DNA of 64,000 nt. Origin: Bacteroidales bacterium. Its GTDB lineage: Bacteria > Bacteroidota > Bacteroidia > Bacteroidales > P3. The stretch lies in the NCBI GenBank assembly GCA_024400495.1, contig JAKSMR010000001.1:62001-126000 (forward strand), read 5' to 3'. The notes under the pieces are model-generated. The model saw only the letters and a list, made by a program, of their open reading frames with translations, was not told where the DNA came from and did not search any database. Of this stretch, positions 17,301 through 27,323 are shown piece after piece. The position numbers and the translations under genes are program-made. The first letter of the stretch is position 1. Each line of letters opens with the position of its first letter.

Positions 17301-18485
17301 TTAGATATGTCTGTTGGAAGCACGATAGAGGATGTCGTTCAGCTGCTGGCCGAAGGTCTCCCAGCTGTAGCTCTTCTTCACAAAATCATAGCCGTTCTGG
17401 GCTATCTCTTTGCGAGTCTGTTCCTGCTGGAGGAGGGTGATGATATGGTCGGCAATGTCTTGTGGGGTGTCGGCAACGAGGACTTCCTTGCCGTCTTCTG
17501 CGCCAAGGGCGTGGTTGGCGATAGAGGAGGTGACGCATGGGATCTGCATGGCCATGGCTTCTAGCAGCTTGTTCTGGAGTCCCGATCCGATGCGCATGGG
17601 AGCAACAAAAGTCTTGGCGGAGGCGTAGCATTCGCGGATGTCGTCGACAGTTCCGCTAACGATCACGTTGTCGCTTGCCAGTTTCCTCACATCTTTTACA
17701 GGTGTGGCTCCGGCGAGCAGAATTTTGGCGTCGGGAATGGCTTCCCAGACATAGGGCATGACTTGGTTCACAAGGAACTTGGATGCGTCGACGTTGGGCT
17801 GATATTGCATGTTCCCGCAGAAAACGATGTCGTATCGTTTCTCTCTCTCCATAGGCTTGTAGTATTCGAAATCCACGCCATTGGGAACGATGTTGATTTC
17901 GCCATTCTTGCGATGGGGGATGGCTTCGCTATCGGGCTCGGAAATGATGGTGAGCGCGTCGAAAATGGAGAACGAGTTGTACTCGGTAGAACGGAGCATC
18001 TTGAATTCGAAATGGTATGCAAAATGCTTGAGTCCAGGGCGGTGCATCGCCATTCTGCGTTCCATGTTCATCGAAAGGGCGTCCTGGAAGTCCATAACCT
18101 TGGGCACCAACGAACGGGCAACAAGAGGCATGGTGCGAACCATCTGGGAGTAGATTACGTCGGGCTCAACACGGGCTTCGAAGGCTTTGTAGGCTTTGCG
18201 CGAGCGTTTCGAGTCCCAATAGCCTATCTGGATGGACTTGTTTGCAAAGAAGTTGCGTGTAGCCCAGAAGCAAGAGGCGGATCTGAGAAGTTTGACAACC
18301 TTGATCTCTTTGCAGTAGGGTGCGAGATGGGACTTCTGCTCTTCTGTGACAATCGTGTGCGAGACACAAAAGAGGTAGATCTCATTGCCAAGAGCGGCAA
18401 GACTCCGGATCTGATTGAAGGCGCGCAGTTTGTCGCCTTTCTCAAGAGGGTAGGGGAATCGGGGGAGTACAACAAGAATCTTCAT
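17301..18485 (-). CDS. Group 1 glycosyltransferase (GT4, GT-B fold)
   Basis: 394 residues from the start at 18485 (MKILVVLPRFPYPLEKGDK); an upstream in-frame ATG would overlap parC and adds nine atypical residues. The N-terminal acceptor domain begins with the PRFPYPLEKGDKLRAFNQ block seen in Stp1-like sugar transferases. The C-terminal domain has GSGLQNKLLEAMAMQIPCV, the donor-binding EX7E-type region. Substrate unknown; probably a surface glycan. The placement between parC and hflX tells nothing about the pathway. Confidence 0.8.
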   Translation of the reverse strand: MKILVVLPRFPYPLEKGDKLRAFNQIRSLAALGNEIYLFCVSHTIVTEEQKSHLAPYCKEIKVVKLLRSASCFWATRNFFANKSIQIGYWDSKRSRKAYKAFEARVEPDVIYSQMVRTMPLVARSLVPKVMDFQDALSMNMERRMAMHRPGLKHFAYHFEFKMLRSTEYNSFSIFDALTIISEPDSEAIPHRKNGEINIVPNGVDFEYYKPMEREKRYDIVFCGNMQYQPNVDASKFLVNQVMPYVWEAIPDAKILLAGATPVKDVRKLASDNVIVSGTVDDIRECYASAKTFVAPMRIGSGLQNKLLEAMAMQIPCVTSSIANHALGAEDGKEVLVADTPQDIADHIITLLQQEQTRKEIAQNGYDFVKKSYSWETFGQQLNDILYRASNRHI

Positions 18486-18504
18486 GTGTGGAGAGTTGGT
18501 TTTT

Positions 18505-21213
18505 TTATTCACTTATAGGGTTGTCGTCGTTGAAGAGGGCGGTCTGCACACCTTCGGCAAATCCTTCGCGATCTTCGGGGATGTCGGTTGTACCTTCTTC
18601 TTCGTTCTCTTCTTCCTCTTCTGGTTCGGGCAGAGGGTTGAGCCAGTTGAATTCCTTCACCTCGACGGTCGCCAGTCGCTTTCCTTTTGCTTTGTAGCCT
18701 TTTACGGCAATAAAGTCTGTAATCTCAAATATCTCAGATTCAATCTTCTTGCCAGAATTTTCGTTATATACCAGTTCGAGGCGGGGGAAAGTGTCGAGAG
18801 CGTAGGTTACAAGCATGTCTCCGCTACCTTCGTCAAGGAACGAGAGCTTCTTGTCGAAATCTTCCACAACGAAGCGTTTCACGTAATAGCTGTTGTTTTC
18901 GGCTTCGCGGTAGACGATGGTGATGATGGTGCGAGGGTTGTATTTCCGTATTTCGATAAGGTCGTCTTCGAAGTGGTTGGAGAGGTTGAAGTTGTAGGTC
19001 TTGAAATAACCACTTTGCATGAGGGTGAGGATCTTGTCCTTGCCTTTGAATTCGCCGAGGAATTTTCCGGCTTCGTTGACGTTGAGGCGTTTGATGCTCT
19101 CGTCGAACCATACCTTGCGTGCTCCGAGGGTCGAAACACCTTCGCCCTTCAGGCTGATGTTGCGTATGGCGTTGCGGCTGAGGATATTTCCCATGGCGTC
19201 GCGACCTTTGATGGCCAGAGTGGCGAAGTTGAAGTCGAAACTGATTTTCTTCAGCTTAGGATTTGACATGTGATGGATGGTGACCACTTCGGCTTCTCCA
19301 TTGGCGTTGGCTGTGAAATAGAGCACCTTGCTGCCTTTCGCCCCTTTCGTGAGGTTGTAGTCGCGGTCGCGGATGATGCTGGGAACAGAGAATCGTTTCA
19401 CCATAGCATAGCCAAAGGCGCCGTCGCGATAGATGAGGTTGTAGACGGTTCGTTTGTCGTTCTTGCGGAAGACGGAGACATAGATGATCTCCTTGCAGTC
19501 TGCCGTTCCGACAAATCCTTTCTCCTGCACTTTGGTGACCATCATGGTTCCGTCGCGGCGGAATACGATGATGTCGTCCATTCTTGAACATTCGCAAGCC
19601 AGCTCTACACCTTCTTCTTTCTTGAGGGCATAGCCCACGAAACCGGTCTGTTTGTTCACGTAGAGCTTCTCGTTGGCGATGGCAACGATGCTGGATTCGA
19701 TATCCTCGAAGTTTCGTATTTCGGTCTTTCGTTCGCGGCCTTTGCCGTATTTTTCAAGGATATGGCGGAAGTAGGAGATGGCATAGTCTGTGAGATGAGC
19801 CAGATGATTCTTGGTTTCGTCCATGTTCATCTCGATATTCTCGATCTCTTCTTCGGCTTTCTTGATGTCGAACTTGGAGATTTTGCGTACGGGCTTCTCG
19901 CATAGCTTCAGCACGTCGTCGCGTGTGATCTCTTTGCGGAACAGTTTTCTATAGGGGTTGAACGCCTTTTCGATGGCTGCCAATTGCTCGTCCCAGGTCT
20001 CCTGGTCTTTTTCCAACTGTTTGTAGATGCGTTTCTCGAAGAAGAGTTTCTCGAGCGAGACCCAATGCCAACGTTCTTCGAGCTCGGCCAGCTGGATTTC
20101 CAGCTCCTGACGCAGCAGGTCTTTGGTGCGGAATGTGGAGTGGCGCAGAATCTCGCTAGCGGTAAGGAATACGGGCTTGTTGTCGACAATCACGCATGTC
20201 TGGGGCGTGAAGCTTATCTGGCAGTTGGTGAAGGCGTAAAGGGCGTCGATGGTCTGGTCGGGAGAGACGTTGGGAGGAAGCGACACAAGGATCTCTGCCT
20301 TGTCGCTTGTGTAGTCGTCAACCTTCTTGATTTTAATCTTGCCTTTCTCGTTGGCTGCCACGATGCTTTCGCGTAATGCTCCCGAGGTTACAGAGTAGGG
20401 GAGCTCTGTGATGACGATACCTTTGCGCTTTTCGTCGTAGTGCATCTTGGCACGTATGCGGAGTCGTCCTCCTTGGGCGGCATCGTTGTATTTCGACACA
20501 TCGATGAGGCCGCCTGTGGGGAAGTCGGGATAGATAACAAAGGGTTCGTCTTTCAGGATGTTGATGGAAGCCTCCAGAAGCTCGCAGAAGTTGTAGGGGA
20601 GGATTACCGAAGTGAGTGTTACCGCAATACCTTTGGTTCCTTGTGCAAGCAGAAGCGGGAATTTGATGGGAAGGGTTACGGGCTCGTTGTTGCGACCGTC
20701 GTATGAGGGCTTCCATTGTGTGGTCTTGGGGTTGAACACTACATCTTTTGCAAACTTGGAGAGGCGCGCCTCTATGTAACGGCCGGCTGCGGCATCGTCG
20801 CCGGTAAGGATGTTTCCCCAGTTTCCTTGGCAGTCCATCAGCAGGTCTTTCTGGCCAATGGTGACCATAGCGTCTTTGATGCTTGCGTCGCCATGGGGGT
20901 GGTAAAGCATCACGTGTCCTACAATGGCCTGAACCTTGGTGTAGCTGCCGTCGTCCATCTCTTTCATAGAGTGGAGGATGCGTCGTTGAACCGGTTTCAG
21001 ACCGTCGTTGATATCGGGTACCGAACGGTCGAGGATTACGTCCGATGCATAGTCAATCCAGTAGTCGCGGAACATGCCACTCAACGAGATGGTCTCTCCT
21101 TCGGTAGGAGCGGCTTCCTCTTCGGGCATTGTGCTGCTGGTGTTGGTGTCGTCGTTGTTCGTGAGCTGATCCTCGTTTTGTTCGTTCAGTTCGTTGATTT
21201 CGTTGTCGTCCAT
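18505..21213 (-). CDS. parC: DNA topoisomerase IV subunit A
   Basis: 902 residues. The type IIA breakage-reunion domain begins about residue 45. The quinolone-resistance region is at about 102-115 (LYHPHGDASIKDAM) and the catalytic tyrosine at Tyr146 in AAAGRYIEAR. The C-terminal part is a beta-pinwheel, with an acidic Glu-rich tail near the end. It relaxes and decatenates DNA with ParE, which is not in the window. Length and motif form fit ParC rather than GyrA of Bacteroidota. First gene of the operon. Confidence 0.88.
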   Translation of the reverse strand: MDDNEINELNEQNEDQLTNNDDTNTSSTMPEEEAAPTEGETISLSGMFRDYWIDYASDVILDRSVPDINDGLKPVQRRILHSMKEMDDGSYTKVQAIVGHVMLYHPHGDASIKDAMVTIGQKDLLMDCQGNWGNILTGDDAAAGRYIEARLSKFAKDVVFNPKTTQWKPSYDGRNNEPVTLPIKFPLLLAQGTKGIAVTLTSVILPYNFCELLEASINILKDEPFVIYPDFPTGGLIDVSKYNDAAQGGRLRIRAKMHYDEKRKGIVITELPYSVTSGALRESIVAANEKGKIKIKKVDDYTSDKAEILVSLPPNVSPDQTIDALYAFTNCQISFTPQTCVIVDNKPVFLTASEILRHSTFRTKDLLRQELEIQLAELEERWHWVSLEKLFFEKRIYKQLEKDQETWDEQLAAIEKAFNPYRKLFRKEITRDDVLKLCEKPVRKISKFDIKKAEEEIENIEMNMDETKNHLAHLTDYAISYFRHILEKYGKGRERKTEIRNFEDIESSIVAIANEKLYVNKQTGFVGYALKKEEGVELACECSRMDDIIVFRRDGTMMVTKVQEKGFVGTADCKEIIYVSVFRKNDKRTVYNLIYRDGAFGYAMVKRFSVPSIIRDRDYNLTKGAKGSKVLYFTANANGEAEVVTIHHMSNPKLKKISFDFNFATLAIKGRDAMGNILSRNAIRNISLKGEGVSTLGARKVWFDESIKRLNVNEAGKFLGEFKGKDKILTLMQSGYFKTYNFNLSNHFEDDLIEIRKYNPRTIITIVYREAENNSYYVKRFVVEDFDKKLSFLDEGSGDMLVTYALDTFPRLELVYNENSGKKIESEIFEITDFIAVKGYKAKGKRLATVEVKEFNWLNPLPEPEEEEENEEEGTTDIPEDREGFAEGVQTALFNDDNPISE

Positions 21214-21525
21214 CGCTTAGTATTTCAGAAAGTATTGTTTGTGCGCTTGCGCGCGTATTGTTTAATATTAATAATTTGCAAAATTACATAAAATTTTTCA
21301 ATTGAGGTTCGCTTATCCCAATTACTTATCAACAGAGTTTGTAACAACGGGCTCGAGGTCTGCGTTTCAACCTTAGAACCACATCGTTAACAATCATTTT
21401 ACATAGATTTGGAACCATCTGGCGTCGATATTACCCGAAGAAAACGGGAGGTTGATGGCTCTATGATGGCTGATTGGTGGCCGTTATCTCTCTTTCTGAC
21501 CTTTGTTTGGTGGAGATTTGTTGTT
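21214..21525. other. Spacer between parC and uvrC
   Basis: About 310 bp. AT-rich near parC, with CAAAATTA at 21279-21286 (TAATTTTG on the minus strand), a likely parC -7 box. Nothing else recognised; a 61-codon frame at 21409 has no coding character. Confidence 0.4.
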
Positions 21526-23376
21526 TTATTCTTTGAAGAAATCGAAGACCAGTTTTGCCTTCGAGGCTCCAATGGATTTGGTCAGCTCGTCTAATGTCTG
21601 AAGCTTGACTCCTTTTACCGAACCAAACTTTAGAAGCAGCTCTTTGGCGGTCTTCTCCCCAATGCCGGGAATGTCCGTAAGCTGGGTGCGGAAAGTGCCT
21701 TTGCTGCGCTTGTCCCGATGGTAGGTGATGGCGAATCTATGCACTTCGTCCTGAATGCGTTCCATAAGATGAAACAGAGGGTCTGTTGGCTTTAGCCCAA
21801 CAACTTGGGGCGGAAATCCATACAGCAGTTCCGACGTATGATGTCGGTCGTCTTTGGCGAGGCCGGCAATGGGGATGTCGAGCTTCAGTTGCTCTTGTAT
21901 TACCTTTCTTGCGACTTCCATCTGTCCTTCTCCTCCATCGACAACAAGAAGCTGTGGGAGCGGTTTCCCTTCCTCGCTCAGTCGTTTGTAGCGTCGATAA
22001 ATGACTTCGGCCATCGATGCATAATCGTCGGGGCCTTCAACAGTCTTGATGTTGAATTTCCTATATTCTGTTCGGTTGGGTTTTCCGTTGGTGAACCGAA
22101 CCATTCCAGCCACGGGGAAGGCTCCTTGTATATTTGAGTTGTCGAAGCATTCGATATTGACCGGCAACTCTTTGAGATGCAGCTCTTTTTGGATCCGCTC
22201 AAGGAGCTGTCGCTCTTTGCGGGAAGTCTCTTTCTGATGCTCTTCCGGGTCGACAAGAGCTCTTTGATGGGTTCGTTGTTTCTGGCAGGCTTGTGCATTC
22301 AGCAAGGATAGATCCAGCAACTTCAGTCGGTCGCCTTTGGTGGGGATTGTCTGCTGGAGGTAATCCTCCGGAAGTTCTTCTATCCTGAAAGGCAGAATAG
22401 CTTCTTTTGCTGTGCTGCGTGTGCGCTCGTGAAGGGTCGGTATGATGGTGGAGAGGATCTCCATGTCGCTCTCCTCGAGCTGCTTCTTTATCTCGTTGGA
22501 ATAGGAGTAGATGATGCTGCCGTTCTTTATGCGCATCATATTGATATAGGCGTAGTTGTCGTCTGAGACGATGCTATAAACGTCGACGTCCTTCACGTTG
22601 GTGTTTACGATAGTGGATTTGCTTTGGTACTCCTTCAGCTTCACCACTTTCCGCTTCATCAGGTCGGCTTCTTCGAAACGTAGCTCTTGTGCCAGAGAGA
22701 ACATCTGCTTTTCCAGTTGGGCTACCGCCTCGTTGAATTCTCCCTTTAGGATTCTCCTTATTCCGTCGATATCATGTAGATAATCCTCTCTGCTTTGCAG
22801 TCCGGCACAAGGAGCTTTGCAGAGGCCTATCTGGTGCTTCATACAAGGGCGCTGGGGCTTCTGCTCTATGCTGCGTTGGGTTAGAGGCATGCTGCAGGTG
22901 CGGTAAGGGAAAAGGCTGCGGATGATCTCTTCGAGCTCCTTCATCACCATTTGTTTGGGGTAAGGACCATAAAATTGGCCTTTCACCTTTTCGTGATTTC
23001 TGGTGAAGAGCAGCCTTGGGAATTCTTCGGCGGTAAGACAGAAGTAGGGGTAGGACTTGTCGTCCTTCAGCATCGAGTTGTAGCGTGGCTTGTATTGCTT
23101 GATCAGATTGTTCTCCAGCAACAAAGCATCTACTTCTGTGGCAACAACGGTAAAACGCAAATCGTAGATATGGCGTACCAACATCTTGATTTTCGACGTA
23201 TGGTCGTCATATCGGTTGAAATAAGAATAGACGCGGCGTTGCAGATTGCGCGCTTTGCCTACGTAGATAACTTTTCCTGTCTCGTCGAGGTATTGATACA
23301 CCCCTGGCGTTTCGGGAATCGTCTTGAGTCGCAAAGCGATGCGATCGATGTTCTTGTTGATGCTTTTGTCTATCAC
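21526..23376 (-). CDS. uvrC: Excinuclease ABC subunit C
   Basis: 616 residues. N-terminal GIY-YIG nuclease (about 17-95, PGVYQYLDETGKVIYVGKAR), a Cys-rich linker (CMKHQIGLCKAPC), a UVR domain (about 200-235), the UvrC RNase-H-like 5' endonuclease domain (CFDNSNIQGAFPVAGMVRF, LLVVDGGEGQ), and a C-terminal helix-hairpin-helix (LTDIPGIGEKTAKELLLKFG). It makes both incisions in nucleotide excision repair. It starts 10 bp after gldH, in the asd-gldH-uvrC operon. Confidence 0.96.
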   Translation of the reverse strand: MIDKSINKNIDRIALRLKTIPETPGVYQYLDETGKVIYVGKARNLQRRVYSYFNRYDDHTSKIKMLVRHIYDLRFTVVATEVDALLLENNLIKQYKPRYNSMLKDDKSYPYFCLTAEEFPRLLFTRNHEKVKGQFYGPYPKQMVMKELEEIIRSLFPYRTCSMPLTQRSIEQKPQRPCMKHQIGLCKAPCAGLQSREDYLHDIDGIRRILKGEFNEAVAQLEKQMFSLAQELRFEEADLMKRKVVKLKEYQSKSTIVNTNVKDVDVYSIVSDDNYAYINMMRIKNGSIIYSYSNEIKKQLEESDMEILSTIIPTLHERTRSTAKEAILPFRIEELPEDYLQQTIPTKGDRLKLLDLSLLNAQACQKQRTHQRALVDPEEHQKETSRKERQLLERIQKELHLKELPVNIECFDNSNIQGAFPVAGMVRFTNGKPNRTEYRKFNIKTVEGPDDYASMAEVIYRRYKRLSEEGKPLPQLLVVDGGEGQMEVARKVIQEQLKLDIPIAGLAKDDRHHTSELLYGFPPQVVGLKPTDPLFHLMERIQDEVHRFAITYHRDKRSKGTFRTQLTDIPGIGEKTAKELLLKFGSVKGVKLQTLDELTKSIGASKAKLVFDFFKE

Positions 23377-23386
23377 GCGTGGGAGG

Positions 23387-23863
23387 TTATTTGGGCAGCT
23401 TCATGTTTGCCTGCTCTACCTTCAGTCCGAAGTTGACCACTCCGTTGAGGTCGTACTTATGGGTCCCCTGTTTGATGGCCATCGTCTGTTTCCCGGAAGT
23501 GTTGAAGAAGAAGTATTCTTTGATGTTGGAACTGACGATCTGATAGCTGTCGACAATTTCTCCTGTACGAAGTCCCTGCTTGTTGAAGAGTGGGATCTGT
23601 GCATAGAAATTGCGATGTTCTCCCTGGTCGTTCTGCATGTCTACAACCAGAGGGAAGTCGAAACCTTTATATAAGGTAGTGTCGATCTTTACGGTAGCGA
23701 CGATGTTATAGCACTTCTCAATATTCTTGACGGAGAATTCAAATGTCTCGGGCTCAAAACGCATCCAGGTGCTGTTGTTGAACGAACGGGTGTCGTTGTA
23801 GACAATCTTGTTGCAGGATGCCAGTATCAAGGAGACAAGAAGTAGGGGAAGGAATCGTTTCAT
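23387..23863 (-). CDS. gldH: Gliding-motility-type lipoprotein GldH
   Basis: 158 residues with a lipoprotein signal (LLLVSLILASC, lipidated Cys17), followed by a beta-rich domain with WMRFEPETFEFSVKNIEKCY and NFYAQIPLFNKQGLRTGEIV, typical of GldH. In gliding species GldH is needed for gliding and type IX secretion; most Bacteroidales that keep it do not glide. It sits 7 bp after asd and 10 bp before uvrC. Confidence 0.8.
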   Translation of the reverse strand: MKRFLPLLLVSLILASCNKIVYNDTRSFNNSTWMRFEPETFEFSVKNIEKCYNIVATVKIDTTLYKGFDFPLVVDMQNDQGEHRNFYAQIPLFNKQGLRTGEIVDSYQIVSSNIKEYFFFNTSGKQTMAIKQGTHKYDLNGVVNFGLKVEQANMKLPK

Positions 23864-23870
23864 TATCGGG

Positions 23871-24854
23871 TTATCGTGTTTCTATTAGTTTCTGGAGTAT
23901 TTCGATAGCGTTGGTGGCGGCCCCTTTGCGGAGGTTGTCGGCAACGACCCAAAGGTTGAGAGTCTTGGGTTGCGAGGGGTCGCGGCGGATGCGTCCTACG
24001 AATACATCATCCTTGCTTTCGGCCATGATGGGCATGGGGTAGATGTTTTCCGATGGGTTGTCGTATAAGGTTACGCCTTCCGTGTTGGCGATAATATCAA
24101 TGGCTTCGTTGAGGTCGAACTCGTTGCGGAACTCAACGTTTACAGACTCGCTATGTCCGCCAACAACGGGCACGCGTGCCACGGTGGCGCTGATCATGAT
24201 AGAGGGATCGCGAAGAATCTTTCGTGTTTCATCTACCAGTTTCTGCTCCTCGGTGGTGTAACCGTCGGCGTTGAAGTCTCCGCCATGAGGGAAGAGGTTT
24301 CTGTGGATTTCGTAGGGGTAGGCTCTGTCGGCCTGTTCGCCACGTTCTTCGGCTTCAAGCTGGCGTATGGCTTTCAGTCCGGTGCCGGTAATGCTCTGGT
24401 AGGTTGATATTACGATACGTTTGATGCCGTATTTTTCGTGGAGCTTTGAGACGGCAAGGACCATCTGGATGGTGGAACAGTTGGGGTTGGCGATGATTCG
24501 GTCGGAGGGTTTTACGACATCAATGTTGATTTCGGGGACGACAAGGGGCTTGTCTGCGTCTTTTCTCCAAGCCGACGAGTTGTCGACAACGGTAGTTCCC
24601 ACTTCGGCAAACTTGGGGGCATAGGTCTTGGAGGCGGTGGCTCCGGCCGAGAAGATGGCATAGTCGGGCTTTTGTGCGATAGCATCTTCTACGGAGACTA
24701 CGGTAAGTTCTCTTCCTGCGAAAAGGACTTTCTTTCCTACCGACTTTGGGGAGGCAGCAGGGATTATCTCGTTATTGGCAAAACCTCTTTCTTCGAGTAC
24801 CTTCAGCATTACGCCACCAACAAGACCGGTGGCTCCAACAACTGCTATTTTCAT
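23871..24854 (-). CDS. asd: Aspartate-semialdehyde dehydrogenase
   Basis: 327 residues. NADPH-binding Rossmann motif at the start (VGATGLVGGVMLKVL), active-site Cys126 in ANPNCSTIQ, substrate-binding region VPVVGGHSESVNVEF. It reduces aspartyl phosphate to aspartate semialdehyde for Lys, Met, Thr and diaminopimelate. Head of the asd-gldH-uvrC operon. Confidence 0.95.
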   Translation of the reverse strand: MKIAVVGATGLVGGVMLKVLEERGFANNEIIPAASPKSVGKKVLFAGRELTVVSVEDAIAQKPDYAIFSAGATASKTYAPKFAEVGTTVVDNSSAWRKDADKPLVVPEINIDVVKPSDRIIANPNCSTIQMVLAVSKLHEKYGIKRIVISTYQSITGTGLKAIRQLEAEERGEQADRAYPYEIHRNLFPHGGDFNADGYTTEEQKLVDETRKILRDPSIMISATVARVPVVGGHSESVNVEFRNEFDLNEAIDIIANTEGVTLYDNPSENIYPMPIMAESKDDVFVGRIRRDPSQPKTLNLWVVADNLRKGAATNAIEILQKLIETR

Positions 24855-24903
24855 AATGTGTGCTTATTTTGGTTCAGATAATAGTTCTCTTTATAGATGC
24901 ACC

Positions 24904-24929
24904 GAGACGGACAAAGGGCTGTCCGTCTC
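24904..24929 (-). terminator. Hairpin after the T9SS cargo gene
   Basis: A 10-bp perfect stem, GAGACGGACA at 24904-24913 and TGTCCGTCTC at 24920-24929, with a 6-base loop, 55 bp past the upstream gene. No U-tract follows, so it may act as a weak terminator or processing site ahead of asd. Confidence 0.5.
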
Positions 24930-24983
24930 AAATGCTTGGCTTTTCTTATGTGGTGGCAGACGGTTTTGGTCTGCGCAGACTTG

Positions 24984-27248
24984 TTATCGAATCAAGGTTA
25001 CAGAACCTTTCTTGGATAAGACGCGTCCGGGGTTGAGGATATTGGAATAGGTGCAGACGTAGGTGTAGACGCCGGTGGGGCAGTTGCGGCCTTTGCTGTC
25101 GGTACCATCCCAGTAGTTGTCAAATCCGGAGTAGGAGTTCATCACCATGCCGTTGCGATCGAAGAAGGTGATGTGGAAGTCAATGATGCCGACGCCAACA
25201 GCACGGAACACCTGGTTGGGCTCGCGGGTGGGGGTGAATGCGTTGGGCATCCAGAGTGCCTCGCGAAGCAGAGGAATAGTGATGGAGGTGGTGTCGTAGC
25301 AAGTGGCGTTCAAGCTTTGGAAAACCTGTTGTGCTACGAGGCTGATGCTTACGCTATCGTGGTCGGTGGGGAAGTCGAAGTAGGGGCTGACGTTGGTGCT
25401 GTGGCTGCCGTCGGGAAGGGTCCATTCGCGTCCGGTGGCGCTGATGCTTGCGTCGCGAAGTTCGATATGGAGGTTGTCCAATGTGGCCTCGGTGGGAGAG
25501 GCTTGGATGATGGCTTTCAGGCTTTGGTCGAGGTTGAAATTGAGACGCACAGTACTATCGCAGTTCCACATGTTCTTCAGCAGGACAGAGGGAGCAGAGG
25601 TTGTCTCTGCGTACACGCTGTCGTCTATCCATCGATAGGGCTTGCAGCTGGTGACATTGATAGTGGTGTCGGTGGGGTTGAGAACGGTGAGCTTAAGTGT
25701 GTGTTTGAAAGGGCAATTTTCTGCTGTTGCTGTGTCAACAGAGTGGTAGCCTCCAGTAGTGAAGGTCTCGCCGTGGTAGGTGTAAGAATCGCCTTTACAG
25801 ATACCCGCAACGCTGGTGTCGTCGATGTTGTTTACAAAGAGGATCTTGATTTGTGCGCTATCGTTGCAGCCGTTGGAGAAACCGGTGGTGAGTGAGAAGG
25901 TGACGGTGGCGTCGCGGTCATGCTGGTGGCCGTTAGTGAAAAGTTGGGCTCCCTGCTCAGGGGTGATGTTAATAGAGGTCTGGTCCTGGTTGGTGTTCCA
26001 TTCCATCAAAGGATTGTCGCAGCTCCAGGAGTTGTGTACGGGGCTGACAAAGGTGTTCTCTTGATTGAGGAGGGTGATGTTGGCTCCCTGTCCGAGGCAG
26101 ATTGCGGTGTCGGCTTCAAAGTTCATGGAGTGGTCTTGTACAACACCGATTGTGACGGAGGAGTGGAGGTCGTAACCTACGCCGCTGTTCACGAAACGAA
26201 GACGCATGGTGTAGGTGGTGGTGGTATCGGGAGTAACGATGATGGCTGTGTCTCCACCAAGACCATCGTTGAGGAAGGTGATGCCGTTGATACCATCGTT
26301 CTGGATCTGGTCTTCGTCGGCGATGCTGTTGCCGTAGTACCAGGTGATGTTACGGAAGGTCTGTCCGTTGGGAGTGAATCGCCAGGCCTCGTTTTCAAGG
26401 TTCTGGTTTTGGAACACATTACGGTTGGGGTTGCCATTCTGAGGTCCGGGATAGAAGGCGTGCAGTCCGGTAGAGTCGTTGATGCCGATTGTTGCTGCAT
26501 GACTGTCGGTGCTGCAGTTGTGGGAATGCTTCTTTACGTGGACTTCGATAATATTGGTGCCTTCGTAGCATACAATCTGAACGGTCGAGTAGTCAACGGT
26601 ACGGTCGGATGCTCCGAATTTAGGAATGCCTTTGTAGTTCACAACCAGTTTGCGGCAGGGGAAGGTGTCGTATACAGCTCTGTAAACGCCGGCGTTGGGG
26701 ACATGCGATTCGTTGGCATATCGGGTGTCGATATCCGAGAAAAGACCAAGGATGCAACCTTTTACAGCATCGTTCGAACTAGGAAGAGGGCAGCTGGTAG
26801 GGTTGTAGGTTGTTGATGTCGAGGTGCGTCTGTTCTGCCAGAATGAAACTTGTGTGTTGGGACCAGCCCATGCGCGAGTGTAGGGGACGCCAAAGAACTG
26901 GAAAGCGAAAGGCAACTGCTGAATACCGACGGACTCAAAGCCGTCGTCGCTGTTCAGTGTGATACGAGCACCACCGCCGGCAGTACTGCAGAAAGAGGTG
27001 TCTGGTGGGTTGAAGGGGATGGACTCAACGATGTAGTTTCCGTTGAACATTGCCACGGGAATGAAGGTGCTTGCAACAATCTTTACCGAAGGGTTGGCGC
27101 AAGTAACGATGGTGTCCCAGTTGTGTTCGACGAACAAAGGATTGACCGAACGCTTCTTGTAATCGATAGAAGGACATTGGGCTTTCACGCTCAATCCCGA
27201 GAGTATCAGGACAGATAGTAAAAGTACTTTTATGCTATTTCTTTTCAT
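24984..27248 (-). CDS. Secreted protein with T9SS type B (gliding-associated) C-terminal sorting domain
   Basis: 754 residues from 27248 (MKRNSIKVLLLSVLILSGLS, Sec signal ending KAQ); a longer frame start lies in the promoter. Ig/PKD-like beta-rich modules fill the middle (repeats with ITPEQG, TVTFSLTTG, VTSCKPYRW). The last about 85 residues are the CHU_C-type sorting domain (LWMPNAFTPTREPNQVF, FDRNGMVMNSYSGFDNYWDG, CPTGVYTYVCTY). Such proteins are exported by the type IX system and kept at or released from the cell surface. Function of the body is unknown, probably adhesive. Confidence 0.88.
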   Translation of the reverse strand: MKRNSIKVLLLSVLILSGLSVKAQCPSIDYKKRSVNPLFVEHNWDTIVTCANPSVKIVASTFIPVAMFNGNYIVESIPFNPPDTSFCSTAGGGARITLNSDDGFESVGIQQLPFAFQFFGVPYTRAWAGPNTQVSFWQNRRTSTSTTYNPTSCPLPSSNDAVKGCILGLFSDIDTRYANESHVPNAGVYRAVYDTFPCRKLVVNYKGIPKFGASDRTVDYSTVQIVCYEGTNIIEVHVKKHSHNCSTDSHAATIGINDSTGLHAFYPGPQNGNPNRNVFQNQNLENEAWRFTPNGQTFRNITWYYGNSIADEDQIQNDGINGITFLNDGLGGDTAIIVTPDTTTTYTMRLRFVNSGVGYDLHSSVTIGVVQDHSMNFEADTAICLGQGANITLLNQENTFVSPVHNSWSCDNPLMEWNTNQDQTSINITPEQGAQLFTNGHQHDRDATVTFSLTTGFSNGCNDSAQIKILFVNNIDDTSVAGICKGDSYTYHGETFTTGGYHSVDTATAENCPFKHTLKLTVLNPTDTTINVTSCKPYRWIDDSVYAETTSAPSVLLKNMWNCDSTVRLNFNLDQSLKAIIQASPTEATLDNLHIELRDASISATGREWTLPDGSHSTNVSPYFDFPTDHDSVSISLVAQQVFQSLNATCYDTTSITIPLLREALWMPNAFTPTREPNQVFRAVGVGIIDFHITFFDRNGMVMNSYSGFDNYWDGTDSKGRNCPTGVYTYVCTYSNILNPGRVLSKKGSVTLIR

Positions 27249-27290
27249 AATCAATTTATTAGTGCGTTTGTGCTTACTATATACCAAGTG

Positions 27291-27298
27291 CAAATATA
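27291..27298 (-). promoter_or_regulatory. Promoter -7 box of the T9SS cargo gene
   Basis: The minus strand reads TATATTTG, a TAnnTTTG match, about 43 bp upstream of the ATG at 27248. It rules out the longer reading frame beginning at 27293. Confidence 0.6.
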
Positions 27299-27323
27299 CG
27301 AATTGTTTTTTATATAGAAATAT